Positions 26,658 to 35,962 are shown, counted from the stretch's first letter. The stretch: 64,000 bases of DNA from Planctomycetales bacterium (GCA_026400835.1 JAPLOA010000096.1:1-64000); one strand, 5' to 3'. The notes: a model not told the origin generated them from the letters alone. A program made the numbers and translations.

Positions 26658-27006
26658 GCGTGAATTCCCCTGTGAAGTTTGAGAAACAGCTCTTGCTCAC
26701 CATGTGCAGGAGGTTGGCAGAGCCGACAGGAATCGTCAACCAACGGAATCGCCCAGCGATTTCGTTTCCGGCTTAAACTCGCTGGCCGGAAGAGGCTTGC
26801 CTTCTGTGACTGCGGATAGAATTGTTGCAGTCTATTGCTCAGGTGGAGCGAGATGATCACATTGAACAATTCAGCATCGGCAAGGTGCAATATTGAGCTC
26901 GGATTCGCTATCGTACAGCACGGAATACTCCTCGGGATATTGGTTTTCCGAGTCCTTCCGGTTTGCTTCAATGTGCCCACCATTTTGAAACGTGAGAGAG
27001 AGCTTC
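26658..27006. other. Divergent intergenic region
   Basis: The 349 bases between the SGNH hydrolase and the FAH-family gene hold no credible gene. The two genes diverge, so both promoters must lie here. Nothing else stands out. Confidence 0.45.
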
Positions 27007-27813
27007 ATGAAGATCTGTCGAATCGAATTACCCGGCGGTGAGATCTGTTTTGCGTCGAAGAAAGCAGATGGAACGTTTGATCGGTTGCAGGGTGACCTCT
27101 TCTCGGGATTACAGCCCACAGGACAGACCGTTTCAGCGGCGAAGCTCCTCGCGCCACTGGATGCTGCTGCAGTGCTTTGCATCGGATTGAATTACCGCAA
27201 ACACGCTGAGGAAGGCAAGCAGGCAATTCCAGCGCACCCTGTTCTGTTCATGAAGATTCCAACGACCGTCACCAACCCCGGCGATCCGATCGTGCTGCCT
27301 CGCAAGTTGCGAAGTGACAAGGTCGACTACGAATGTGAACTGGCTGTTGTGATCGGCAAGAGGTGCCACAATGTTTCAAAAGCCGACGCACTGAAGTATG
27401 TTTTGGGCTACACGTGTGCTAACGATGTCAGTGCTCGCGATTGGCAAATGAATGGCGGTGGCGGTCAGTGGTGTCGGGGAAAAACGTTTGCGACTTTCTG
27501 TCCGCTGGGACCTTGCCTGGTGACTGCTGATGAAATCCCGGATCCGAATTCGCTGAAGATCCGAACAGTGCTAAATGGCAATGTTATGCAGGACTGGAAT
27601 ACCAATGACATGATTTTTGACGTGCCAACGCTGATTGAATACCTGAGTGCCAGTACAGTGCTGGCTCCGGGAACAGTGATTCTGACAGGAACTCCTCACG
27701 GTGTGGGTTCGGCAAGAACTCCTCCCGTTTTCCTTCAGCCTGGCGATACTGTCACGATTGATATTGAAAAGATTGGGGAACTAACCAATCCTGTGGTTGA
27801 AGAGAAGATCTGA
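27007..27813 (+). CDS. Fumarylacetoacetate hydrolase (FAH) family protein
   Basis: The start is the ATG at 27007 (an upstream in-frame GTG at 26992 sits in the purine-rich GAGAGAG that probably serves as ribosome binding site). The 268-residue protein has the family core: CIGLNYRKHAEE, the metal ligands in VDYECELAVVIGK (E..E) and GYTCANDVSARDWQ, and the C-terminal VILTGTPHGVG. Members cleave or decarboxylate beta-diketo acids or ureidoglycolate-like substrates using Mg. The region GGQWCRGKTFATFCPLGP agrees with the catabolic 2-keto-4-pentenoate hydratase/isomerase type. It is a single gene closed by a very long terminator. Confidence 0.92.
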   Translation: MKICRIELPGGEICFASKKADGTFDRLQGDLFSGLQPTGQTVSAAKLLAPLDAAAVLCIGLNYRKHAEEGKQAIPAHPVLFMKIPTTVTNPGDPIVLPRKLRSDKVDYECELAVVIGKRCHNVSKADALKYVLGYTCANDVSARDWQMNGGGGQWCRGKTFATFCPLGPCLVTADEIPDPNSLKIRTVLNGNVMQDWNTNDMIFDVPTLIEYLSASTVLAPGTVILTGTPHGVGSARTPPVFLQPGDTVTIDIEKIGELTNPVVEEKI

Positions 27814-27826
27814 GGATAAGACCGCG

Positions 27827-27888
27827 CTGAGCCTGAGGCGTTAGCCGATCCTTTTTCGAATCGGCTAGCGCCTCAGGCTCAGTTTTTT
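27827..27888 (+). terminator. Long-stem terminator after FAH gene
   Basis: A 23-base stem (27827-27849 with 27860-27882, a single G-T mismatch) and a 10-base loop are followed by TTTTTT. The stem is much longer than usual for a terminator and is rich in the motif GCCTGAGGCG, so it may be an interspersed palindromic element used as a terminator. Confidence 0.9.
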
Positions 27889-27949
27889 GGGTTTGGTATT
27901 GGTGTTTTTTCCGCTGGTACAGCTTTGCACGTCTTTTGGGGATTTCGTG

Positions 27950-29308
27950 ATGCTGAAGATTCAGAGTCCAAAACTTCAGGGCCGACGTGCTGTCCTGCAG
28001 GCGGGTGTTCTCAGCATCGCCGGATTGAATCTTGCCACACAACAGCGCCTTGTTGCAGAAGGCACTGCAAAGAAGAACAACAAGAGCGTCATCCTGATTT
28101 GGCTTGATGGCGGTCCAAGCCAGTTGGAATCTTATGATCCGAAGCCCGAGGCTCCTGCTGAGTTTCGCGGCCCGTTTGGAACCATCCAGACAAGCCTATC
28201 GGGTGTTCACTTTTCAGAGTTGATGTCGCAGCAGGCGAAGTTTGCGGACAAAATGTCGATCATTCGTTCCATGCGTCATGGGACCGGAGATCATTTCGCA
28301 GGTGCTCACTGGATGCTGACCGGTCGGTTCGGAGCGACGACAGCTTCGAAAGGGATTCGATATCCGTCACTCGGCTCCTGCGTCTCCAAACTGAAAGGTG
28401 CCAATAAGCCCGGCTTGCCAGCGTATGTTGGTTTACCATCGGCAGAAAGTGTTTACCTTTATCCGGGCTATCAGGGAGCCGCCTACCTTGGCGGCGAGCA
28501 CGATCCGTTTGCCGTCAACAACGACATTCGATACCTGCACCATACCTACAAGACAAAAGTTGAAGCTCCCACCTGCTTCAAATCGGCCACAGGTCTCGAT
28601 CAATCCCGAGCGCAGGATCGAAGCCATCTGATGGCGTCGCTGGATCGTCTGCGACGCGATGTGGACAACACGGGCGTGATGGACGTCATGGATTCTCATC
28701 ATCAGGCAGCTCTGTCGCTGGTCTTTGGCGGAGCCGCGATGGATGCGTTCGACATTTCCAAAGAGTCACCCGCCGTTGCTGAACGCTACGGCAGCACTCC
28801 GTGGGGACAATACACCTTGATGGCTCGCCGACTGGTGGAATCCGGCGTGTCCTTTGTCACGGTCGACATGCCTCACTGGGATCATCATTCGTCGCTGGTC
28901 GATGGACATGCTCCCAATATGCGAGTGATGGATCAGTGTGTGGGCGCCCTGATGACCGATCTTGTCGAGAGAGATCTGCTGGATCAGGTCCTTGTAATCG
29001 TCATGGGTGAGTTCGGAAGAACTCCTCGCATCAACGAAGGACAACCGGGAATTCCAATCCCCGGCCGCGATCACTGGGGCGACGCATTTTCGGTTATGCT
29101 GGCTGGTGGCGGATTAAAGCAAGGTGTTGTCGTCGGCGCAACCAACTCCAAGGCTGAGTATCCTGTCGAACGAGAAGTCGCGCCTCATGATCTGCTGGCG
29201 ACGGTTTATCGAGTGCTGGGTATCGATCCGACGACTCACTTTCTCGATTACTCCGGCCGCCCGGTTGCACTGGTCGATCGAGCTGAAGGCATTAGTGAGT
29301 TGCTATAA
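27950..29308 (+). CDS. DUF1501 family protein
   Basis: The start is the ATG at 27950 with GGGGA upstream; an earlier ATG at 27887 lies inside the terminator tail and is unlikely. The 452-residue product starts with a twin-arginine-like signal (GRRAVLQAGVLSIAGLN), then WLDGGPSQLESYDPKPEAPA, GRFGATTASKG, VIVMGEFGRTPRIN and GRDHWGDAFSVMLAGGGLKQG. These are DUF1501 signatures; the motif GEFGRTP and the metal-binding-like histidines suggest an alkaline-phosphatase-superfamily fold. Unlike the copy at 2.4 kb it has no PSD1 gene beside it. Function is not established. Confidence 0.92.
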   Translation: MLKIQSPKLQGRRAVLQAGVLSIAGLNLATQQRLVAEGTAKKNNKSVILIWLDGGPSQLESYDPKPEAPAEFRGPFGTIQTSLSGVHFSELMSQQAKFADKMSIIRSMRHGTGDHFAGAHWMLTGRFGATTASKGIRYPSLGSCVSKLKGANKPGLPAYVGLPSAESVYLYPGYQGAAYLGGEHDPFAVNNDIRYLHHTYKTKVEAPTCFKSATGLDQSRAQDRSHLMASLDRLRRDVDNTGVMDVMDSHHQAALSLVFGGAAMDAFDISKESPAVAERYGSTPWGQYTLMARRLVESGVSFVTVDMPHWDHHSSLVDGHAPNMRVMDQCVGALMTDLVERDLLDQVLVIVMGEFGRTPRINEGQPGIPIPGRDHWGDAFSVMLAGGGLKQGVVVGATNSKAEYPVEREVAPHDLLATVYRVLGIDPTTHFLDYSGRPVALVDRAEGISELL

Positions 29309-29500
29309 AATGAGTCCTCAAAAGACCATGGCGACTGCCTGCGTATCAAAGGCGAGTGATTAGAATGATCGGCCGTTCGAAATTCGTGTGCTGTCGTTCC
29401 GAAGCCCAACGTCGGAGCGCAACTCAAGAACCGCTCCGGCTTGTGTGGAGCCTCCGGGCCATGCGTTCCACGGTTGGAGCACTTGAACGAGTGTGTGGCT

Positions 29501-31156
29501 TCACCGGTGCTGCAGATACTCCTTCGCCAGTCGTTCGCCCAGCCAGACTGTGCCCGAAGCGTCGATCACCAGTTGTTCTCGTTGAGTCGGCAGGTCGAGC
29601 ATTTTGATGTGAAAATTGTTCGGATTACCGCTCGTCGCTTGGGCGATGTCTGACATCACATCCACGCGATTCACGCTTTCTTCGTTGGTCGGTGGCTGCT
29701 GACCGACATACCACTTCAGGTTCGGCTGTCCAAGATCGCTACGCAGAGCCGTGATGAATGACATCACACGCTTGGCTGCTCCTTCTCGAAAAGGTCCCCA
29801 AGACATGTCGTTTTCACCCACGTGATAGAATATGCCGGCGAGTGCCACATCGTGACCTCGATCTTTTAGCTGCTGAACCGAGTCCTTGACGAACTGCAAA
29901 AAAGTCGGATAAAGATTGCGAGACTTGGCTTCGCTGCCTTCCGGAGTCCAGTCGATAATCTGCGAACCGCTGTGGGTAAACTTGGCGATGGCAATGTTTT
30001 CAACACCACCAGCTTTTAAAGTGGATCCGAAGCTGAGTTCAGGGCCGAAGGTGTCGTAGAAGTTGAAGGGGCCAAGCGGTTCCCAGTCGTCCGAAACCTT
30101 GTAGCCGCCACCAAGACTGTAACGACACGCAATGGCCGAATCGTCCTCCAGCAGCCCTGCTCTTTCCTCAAGCTTTGCCAGGTCCTGAACGAACGCTCGT
30201 TCGCCTTCCATGTTGCGGTGTCCCGCCAGCACAAACAGTTTTACTCGGGATCCGGCGGCATAAGGCCACGTTTTCAGATCGCGAGTTTTCGGCTTCCACT
30301 GCCCGATAGACTTCAGATACGCCTCGGCATAGTTCACGCCATGTTCAAGCTGGCCCAGCGTTCCATAGTGATAATGCAGGCCAGTGCCACCGCCGATCTC
30401 GACACCAACATGATTAGTCGGAACATAATCGGCCAGCGGATCTGACTCGGTGACTTCCTTCTGGCCGAGGCTGATGGCATACATTCGAGGACGCAGGTCC
30501 ATTCCCCAGATTGTCTTAGTACACAATTCGCCGATGTAAAATCGCAGATCAGGAGTCTTCAGATCTCGTCGCCAGCAGGCGATAAAATTCGCCAGGTTCT
30601 TTCCGTAGTTGGCCATGTAGTCGGCTTCGAACATGTCGTTCTCACCCTGATGCCACATGAAGCCCTCAATGCGATACTTCACGCCCTGCTGATCCAGTAG
30701 AGCCAGTGACGATCGAATCTGTTCCAGCGCCAGCGGATAGAGTTTGAACCCGGATGGCTCGTCCGGATTCCAGTCGCCGCCAAGGTGAGTTCCTCCCGCA
30801 GCAATCTTGATGATCGCAATCGGCGCCTTGATGTGCCGAGTCACCTCGCGAGCAAAACTCAGCTCTGGCCCGACAACGTTATAGACCGGCCGCAGAGGTT
30901 CCCAGCCCTCGGACACCAGCTTGTCTTCGCGTCCGAGGCAATAAGAAAACCGCACGCTGGTCTGCGGCTTGTCCAGGCCTCCAAATGGAGGAAAGCGATC
31001 GATGTCTTCAATCTTCGAATCAGAGCCGACCATATTCGACTGTCCGGCAAAGATGAAGACTCTGACTGTCGTGTCATCATCGCCTCTCGCCGTGCCCGCG
31101 CTTGAGTGAATATAAAGCACGAACACTGTCACTAAGGTCAAAGCAAATCGCAGCAT
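29501..31156 (-). CDS. Tandem sialate O-acetylesterase-like (SASA/DUF303) protein
   Basis: The start is the ATG reading MLRFALTLVTVFV, which begins a signal peptide; an upstream ATG (31213) would add 19 polar residues. The 551-residue exported protein holds two copies of the SASA (CE6-like) esterase domain. The first (about 30-290) has FIFAGQSNMVGS with the nucleophile serine, MWHQGENDMFEADYM and GLHYHYGTLGQLEHG. The second (about 300-545) starts with LFVLAGHRNMEGERAF, where GQSN has become GHRN, and continues with FYHVGENDMSWGPF. The second domain has therefore lost its nucleophile. The enzyme probably removes acetyl groups from sulfated or acetylated polysaccharides. It lies next to a GH88/105-like gene on the same strand. 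Confidence 0.88.
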   Translation of the reverse strand: MLRFALTLVTVFVLYIHSSAGTARGDDDTTVRVFIFAGQSNMVGSDSKIEDIDRFPPFGGLDKPQTSVRFSYCLGREDKLVSEGWEPLRPVYNVVGPELSFAREVTRHIKAPIAIIKIAAGGTHLGGDWNPDEPSGFKLYPLALEQIRSSLALLDQQGVKYRIEGFMWHQGENDMFEADYMANYGKNLANFIACWRRDLKTPDLRFYIGELCTKTIWGMDLRPRMYAISLGQKEVTESDPLADYVPTNHVGVEIGGGTGLHYHYGTLGQLEHGVNYAEAYLKSIGQWKPKTRDLKTWPYAAGSRVKLFVLAGHRNMEGERAFVQDLAKLEERAGLLEDDSAIACRYSLGGGYKVSDDWEPLGPFNFYDTFGPELSFGSTLKAGGVENIAIAKFTHSGSQIIDWTPEGSEAKSRNLYPTFLQFVKDSVQQLKDRGHDVALAGIFYHVGENDMSWGPFREGAAKRVMSFITALRSDLGQPNLKWYVGQQPPTNEESVNRVDVMSDIAQATSGNPNNFHIKMLDLPTQREQLVIDASGTVWLGERLAKEYLQHR

Positions 31157-31250
31157 GAGACTATCCGCAGGGTCAAACACAGAAGTATTGAATTCGCTGG
31201 CATTATTGTGCACGAAATCTCATGGCATGACACCTCCCGGGCTTGCCGCT

Positions 31251-32300
31251 TTAAGGGATCCTCAGCTCAAGCTCTGTGGCAAACATCAGTCCCATTGCGC
31301 CGCCACGATCGTCTTTGCCGTTGATGGCGGGCCGGTCAAAGTAATCCTGTAGGGTCTTTTGCTTGCCCGTGCCCGTGCAGACATTGACCAGATCACCGTT
31401 GGGTCTCGTGCGTGATTCGATCGCCTGCCAAGCCCGATCAACATTCGGCTGATAGTCATCGCGAGACAGCCAGCCGCGGTGAATTCCGCGTGCCATCGCG
31501 AGGCCGATCATGCACGTGCAGGAATACTCATCGTAGCTTTCCGGATGATTAATCACCTGATGCCAGCACTTCGTCTTGGGATCCTGATGAGTTTTCAGGA
31601 CTGCGATGTGCTTCCGGAATTCTTCCAGCAGAGGCTGAAACGCCGGATGATCTTCCGGCCAGTCACTCAACGCCAGGGCAAGGCCCAGCGCAGGGAATCC
31701 GTTTCCTCGTCCCCACGCGGCTTCACACAACGGAGAATGTCGATACAGCCCATCCTCGCGAAGGCAATATGTTCGCATTGATGCAAAGTGAACGGCGGCG
31801 GCGTCAAAGTAATTCCGATCACCGGTCAGCTTTCCGGTCGCCGCCAGAATGGGCCCGGCCATAAAGACCGCATCACTCATTTCGTTATGAAATGGCATGA
31901 CGGCCAACGCTTTTCCGGAATCTTCAAAGATCTGGTCCGCTGCGGTGCGACACAGTGCGATCCATTGTTCACGATCTGCTCCGGACGAACGTTCTGCCAA
32001 TGCAGCAAAGAGAAGATGCCCGGCCTGCTCACTACCGGACTTTGGCACTGGCCACTTTTCGCCTGTTCGAAACGGCTCCACAATGGTTCGAACTTCGGCC
32101 GCGTACTTTTCGTCTCCGGTGATCTCCGTAAACCTGAGCTTGGCCACCAGAGGAAGTGCCGGAATGTAGGCAACCTGATCCAGTTTGTGACCATAGACGT
32201 TCGCCAGTTGTTCCGCGACCTCTCGCGGAGCACGAGCCTGAGCGAACGCCGAACTGGTCAAAATGACAACTGTGATCAGCAAAAATAAGATTGATTGCAT
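31251..32300 (-). CDS. Exported GH88/GH105-like unsaturated glycoside hydrolase
   Basis: The 349-residue protein has a signal peptide (cleavage near FAQA) and an (alpha/alpha)6-barrel pattern. Family signatures are NEMSDAVFMAGPILAATGKL, where the aspartate corresponds to the catalytic acid of unsaturated rhamnogalacturonyl hydrolases, and LYRHSPLCEAAWGRGNGFPA. GH88/105 enzymes hydrate the 4,5-unsaturated uronic acid left by polysaccharide lyases. The gene is 94 bases upstream of the tandem SASA esterase on the same strand; together they suggest degradation of an acetylated uronic-acid polysaccharide. Alternative: a DUF4861 or related barrel family, but the WGRGNGF motif favours GH88/105. Confidence 0.8.
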   Translation of the reverse strand: MQSILFLLITVVILTSSAFAQARAPREVAEQLANVYGHKLDQVAYIPALPLVAKLRFTEITGDEKYAAEVRTIVEPFRTGEKWPVPKSGSEQAGHLLFAALAERSSGADREQWIALCRTAADQIFEDSGKALAVMPFHNEMSDAVFMAGPILAATGKLTGDRNYFDAAAVHFASMRTYCLREDGLYRHSPLCEAAWGRGNGFPALGLALALSDWPEDHPAFQPLLEEFRKHIAVLKTHQDPKTKCWHQVINHPESYDEYSCTCMIGLAMARGIHRGWLSRDDYQPNVDRAWQAIESRTRPNGDLVNVCTGTGKQKTLQDYFDRPAINGKDDRGGAMGLMFATELELRIP

Positions 32301-32619
32301 GGGAAGCCCGTTTTGATGTGCGAGATAACAGAAGGAAAAGAGACCTGAACGGTAGCGGGATGGTTGTCCACTTGCCCCGTCAGGCGAGTGTCGTGTGTGG
32401 CAAAGACTGCATTATGCCCGATTGACCCGGAAAACCGGGATTTTGCGAGATTCCACAAGTTGCAACAACGGTGACCGGTCGTTGCGAAGGATAGCGCGGA
32501 GCGTTACTCTATAGCGCTCGTTTTCACGTCCCGGAATGAAGATTCGGCAGACAGATTCCTGTCCGCCTTCGTTCGCCCTTATTCGCGCGGTCAGTGTTGC
32601 TCGCGCTCGGAGTACTCAA
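32301..32619. other. Divergent intergenic region with palindrome
   Basis: The 319 bases between the GH88/105-like gene and fba hold the palindrome CCCGGAAAACCGGG at 32426-32439, followed by ATTTTG. A nearly identical sequence lies upstream of the sigma-kinase gene at 35754. An in-frame upstream ATG at 32536 would extend the aldolase but lacks a binding site. Confidence 0.45.
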
Positions 32620-33696
32620 ATGCCTCTGGTTCCTCTTCGCGTTGTCCTGGATCATGCTGCAGAAAACAACTACGGAGTTGCTGCGTTCAATGTTAACAAT
32701 ATGGAGCAGATTCAGTCGATCATGGAGGCTGCTCGCGAAACCGATTCACCGGTGATCGTTCAGGCTTCCCGCGGTGCCCGTTCTTATTCACAAGACAACT
32801 ACCTCCGTCACCTGATGCTGGCCGCGTCTGAGCTGTATCCGGACCTTCCAATCGTTATGCACCAGGACCACGGCAACAGCCCGGCCACCTGCTACAGCGC
32901 GATCAAGTATGGTTTCACTTCAGTGATGATGGACGGCTCGCTGAAGGAAGACGCAGCGACTCCGGCATCCTACGAATACAACGTGAAGGTGACTCGCGAA
33001 GTCGTGCTCGTCGCTCACTCCATGGGAGTTTCTGTCGAAGGCGAAATCGGTTGTTTGGGACAGGTTGGACATGCTCCTGCCACACCGGCGGCCGGTGCTC
33101 ATGCCCACGATAAGGATCTTGAAAAGGAACCCGGCGATCGTGACTCACACGCCTCCGGCGGCGCTTCGGGTGGTATGGATTCTTCTCACCTGACTGACCC
33201 TGAAGAAGCGGAACGCTTCGTCGCCGAGACCGGATGTGATGCGCTGGCGGTTGCGATCGGTACCAGCCACGGTGCTTACAAGTTCAAGCACAAGCCAACC
33301 GGCGAAGTGCTGAAGATGTCTCTGATCGAAGAAATTCATCGTCGCCTCCCGAATACTCACCTCGTCATGCACGGCAGCTCGTCTGTTCCACAGGAACTTC
33401 AGGATATCATCCGTCAGTTCGGTGGCCAGATGGAAGAAACCTACGGCGTGCCAGTTGAAGAGATTCAGCGAGGCATTAAGCATGGGGTGCGAAAGATCAA
33501 CGTCGACACCGACTGCCGCATGGCCATCACCGGTGCGATTCGAAAGATCTTCGCTGAAAAGCCACGAGCTTTCGACCCACGCGAATACCTGAAGCCAGCT
33601 CGCGACGCAATGAAGCAGGTCTGTATCGCTCGTATGACTGCTTTTGGTCAGGCTGGTAACGCCGCAAAGCTGATGAAGGCCAAGAAGCTGTCATAG
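32620..33696 (+). CDS. fba: Class II fructose-1,6-bisphosphate aldolase
   Basis: The start is ATG 32620, with GGAG 7 bases upstream. The 358-residue enzyme shows class II signatures: [14 protein letters not shown], the zinc-site [10 protein letters not shown] with the catalytic Asp, [27 protein letters not shown] with a zinc histidine, [10 protein letters not shown] with another, and [14 protein letters not shown]. It cleaves fructose 1,6-bisphosphate in glycolysis and gluconeogenesis. Between [10 protein letters not shown] and [11 protein letters not shown] there is a 40-residue loop rich in His, Gly and Asp, longer than in the E. coli enzyme and like the Calvin-type subgroup. A strong terminator follows. 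Confidence 0.95.
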   Translation: MPLVPLRVVLDHAAENNYGVAAFNVNNMEQIQSIMEAARETDSPVIVQASRGARSYSQDNYLRHLMLAASELYPDLPIVMHQDHGNSPATCYSAIKYGFTSVMMDGSLKEDAATPASYEYNVKVTREVVLVAHSMGVSVEGEIGCLGQVGHAPATPAAGAHAHDKDLEKEPGDRDSHASGGASGGMDSSHLTDPEEAERFVAETGCDALAVAIGTSHGAYKFKHKPTGEVLKMSLIEEIHRRLPNTHLVMHGSSSVPQELQDIIRQFGGQMEETYGVPVEEIQRGIKHGVRKINVDTDCRMAITGAIRKIFAEKPRAFDPREYLKPARDAMKQVCIARMTAFGQAGNAAKLMKAKKLS

Positions 33697-33742
33697 TCCA
33701 TCGTTGAAGTCGCTCGACTTCAATGCAAACGCTGCAAAACTG

Positions 33743-33787
33743 AACGCTCACGCCATTCGCATCGCGAAAGCCGTGAGCGTTTTTTGT
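33743..33787 (+). terminator. Rho-independent terminator of fba
   Basis: AACGCTCACG (33743-33752) pairs with CGTGAGCGTT (33772-33781) and is followed by a T-run to 33786. The loop (19 bases) can form a further GCG/CGC stem. Confidence 0.85.
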
Positions 33788-34193
33788 TGCGCCGGTATAC
33801 GCACGAACTTAGCTGCTCGGGAACTTTCGTCAAGCATAGTAGTGTTCGCACTGTCCAGCCTGGCGTACGTCGGCATGTGGTTGTGATAATAGACGAGGCT
33901 GCAAGAATCAGCGTTCTGATTGGGGAGTAATCAACGGCTATGGCTTCGCCAAACCTACGCATTTGCCGAGGCGCTGGCATTAAGCGAACTTTTGTCAAGT
34001 AGCCTGATTCACCGCAGAGCGCACAAAGGACACAGAGAAAGACGTACTCTCACATCAGCGTCTGTCAGTGTTCATCAGCGGTTCAAGAATATTCGAAAAC
34101 CACTAATAAACACTATTAAATTCGCAGGTCGGCCCGAGGGCTCGGTTGTTCGCTCCACTCCTCAGCGATTTTCCTCTGTGGTCTCTGTGTTTC
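33788..34193. repeat. Non-coding region with short repeats
   Basis: No credible gene is present. GAACTTTCGTCAAG (33821-33834) recurs with one change at 33986-33999. An imperfect inverted pair of CACAGAG-rich blocks lies at 34011-34042 and 34171-34193; the latter touches the stop codon of the sigma-kinase gene. The central part includes GTCAGTGTTCATCAGCGGTT. The composition, with AT-rich and CACAGAG-type blocks, differs from the neighbouring genes and suggests an interspersed element. Confidence 0.5.
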
Positions 34194-35703
34194 AATTCTG
34201 CGATTTACACAGCTCGAGCATCGATGTGAGCGTGCCGCGTTCCGAGGGCACTTTTGAGAGACACCTCAGGATTACCGGAACCCATGTTGAGGGCAGGCCG
34301 CAGTGATCGGGGATCGGGGCAGGACTGCGAGTTGAGAGTACTTGATTTATCACGTCGAATTCGTCATCCCCTTCAAACGGGGCTCTGCGTGTCGTGAGGA
34401 AATAGAGCAACGCCCCAAAGCCATAGAGATCGGTGTGTTCTGATATTGCTCCGAACACGGACGACAGTTGTTCCGGAGCCAGAAAACCGGGAGTCCCGCC
34501 GCGAGCTAAGTGTTTCTCGCTGGCTGATCGGCTGAAGCCAAAGTCTGTCAAAACGAAATCATTCGGCGCTCGACGCAGGACGTTGCCTGGCGAAACATCG
34601 CCGTGCAGAATTCCGGCCTGATGTAATGCGATGAGTGCATCGCAGATCTGTCTTGCACAGGATTCAACTTCCGAAACATCAAACGATGATTCGTGAATCC
34701 AGTCCGTCAGATTCGGCCCCTGGACCAGATCCATCACAAGAAACGGTGCTCCGGAGGGAGCCTGTCCCCAGCCATGATGCCGGATAATATGACGATGCGA
34801 AATTCGTTGCGCCTTCTGTGATTCTTCTATCAACGCCCTGACAGAGCGATCATGATGCCAGAACTTTTTGTTGAGATATTTGACGGCTACCAGTTCGCGC
34901 GTTGTCATCCAATACGCACGATACACTCGTCCGAGTCCTCCTCGACCGATGAGCGCTTCGAGCTTCAGTTTCTGATAAGAAATTGAAGCAGTCGTTTGTC
35001 CGGGATCCTGACCGGGCTTTGATGATCGTCCACGATTTTCTGCAGGCAGATGAATGGTCATCGCCGATTCATTGGTGATACGAGGCTCATGGATCGATAT
35101 CGACGACTCGGCGGGATCGCCCGTGACTTCAAAATAGTCGGCCAGTTGCGTTCGAATACGCTTCATGGCGCGCCGAATGGTTCGCTCTGAACACTTCATC
35201 CGTGATGCAATAGCCTCCAGTTCGTCTCCCTGAAGACGATGTATCAGGATTTCACGATCGGTCGGCTCAAGTCCTGCCAGCAACGCCTCAATATCGTATG
35301 TCAGATGAGCGGCATCATCAGAAGTGGGCTCCCGTGAAACGAGTTCACGCCAGCCATCGTCGTCACTCATTGACATCTCACGAGCCATGTTACGACGGTC
35401 TGCCTGTTGACGTTGAGCCTGTCGTTGCAGCTTTCGCAATGTGAATGTCGCGAGCAACGGCCAGAGATCGTCGTCATCCGGTACCTGCAACCGACTTCGA
35501 TTGGCCGCCACGAAAAAGCTGCGCCATGCCGACAGAACGATATCGTCTGCATCAAGCCGGCGAGCCAACAAACGCGAAAGTCTGCTCTGCACCAGCGAGG
35601 TCAGTCGTAGCATGTACCGATCCACCAGGACCCGGGCCGCGTGCTGGTTTCCTGACTTCCAGAGCTTCAGTAACTCTGCATTCGGACCGTCTTCGATCGC
35701 CAT
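34192..35703 (-). CDS. ECF-type sigma factor fused to a Ser/Thr protein kinase
   Basis: The start is the ATG reading MAIEDGPNAELL (an upstream TTG at 35751 is less likely). The 503-residue protein begins with an ECF sigma factor: region 2 (about residues 10-80, RRLDADDIVLSAWRSFF) and region 4 (about 140-190, LEPTDREILIHRLQGDELEA then a helix-turn-helix with CSERTIRRAMKRIR). A linker (190-240) joins it to a Hanks kinase with intact motifs: IGRGGLGRVYRA (252-263), VAVK (lysine 275), HGDVSPGN (367-374), DFG (387-389) and APEQ (409-412). ECF factors linked to Ser/Thr kinases are known in planctomycetes, usually as separate proteins. Here one chain could control its own promoter activity by phosphorylation. 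It is divergent from fdxA. Confidence 0.9.
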   Translation of the reverse strand: MAIEDGPNAELLKLWKSGNQHAARVLVDRYMLRLTSLVQSRLSRLLARRLDADDIVLSAWRSFFVAANRSRLQVPDDDDLWPLLATFTLRKLQRQAQRQQADRRNMAREMSMSDDDGWRELVSREPTSDDAAHLTYDIEALLAGLEPTDREILIHRLQGDELEAIASRMKCSERTIRRAMKRIRTQLADYFEVTGDPAESSISIHEPRITNESAMTIHLPAENRGRSSKPGQDPGQTTASISYQKLKLEALIGRGGLGRVYRAYWMTTRELVAVKYLNKKFWHHDRSVRALIEESQKAQRISHRHIIRHHGWGQAPSGAPFLVMDLVQGPNLTDWIHESSFDVSEVESCARQICDALIALHQAGILHGDVSPGNVLRRAPNDFVLTDFGFSRSASEKHLARGGTPGFLAPEQLSSVFGAISEHTDLYGFGALLYFLTTRRAPFEGDDEFDVINQVLSTRSPAPIPDHCGLPSTWVPVILRCLSKVPSERGTLTSMLELCKSQN

Positions 35704-35753
35704 GGGTGAGACTTTGAACGCCTGACAAAACCGATACTGGCTCCCGCGCAAGT

Positions 35754-35768
35754 CCGGGAAAACCGGGA
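35754..35768. promoter_or_regulatory. Operator-like palindrome between sigma-kinase gene and fdxA
   Basis: CCGGGAAAACCGGGA is 14/15 identical to the sequence at 32426-32440 upstream of fba. It lies 51 bases before the start of the sigma-kinase gene, on its upstream side, within the divergent promoter region shared with fdxA. A transcription-factor site or sigma-specific promoter element is possible. Confidence 0.35.
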
Positions 35769-35962
35769 GAAACTAAGTGCGAAGGGTGTCGGTCCCGGTT
35801 TTGTTGAGGCCCTTGGAAAAATTTCGCGAAAACATGTCCGGTGAATCATACGGCTTTGCATTCACGATGTGTCAGCTTGTTTTTCGCATTCTTGTTTCAC
35901 AGCAGCCCGAGGCGGATTGCCGTTATACAAGAGAATATCTGTTCCCGAGCAGGAGCCTTATC

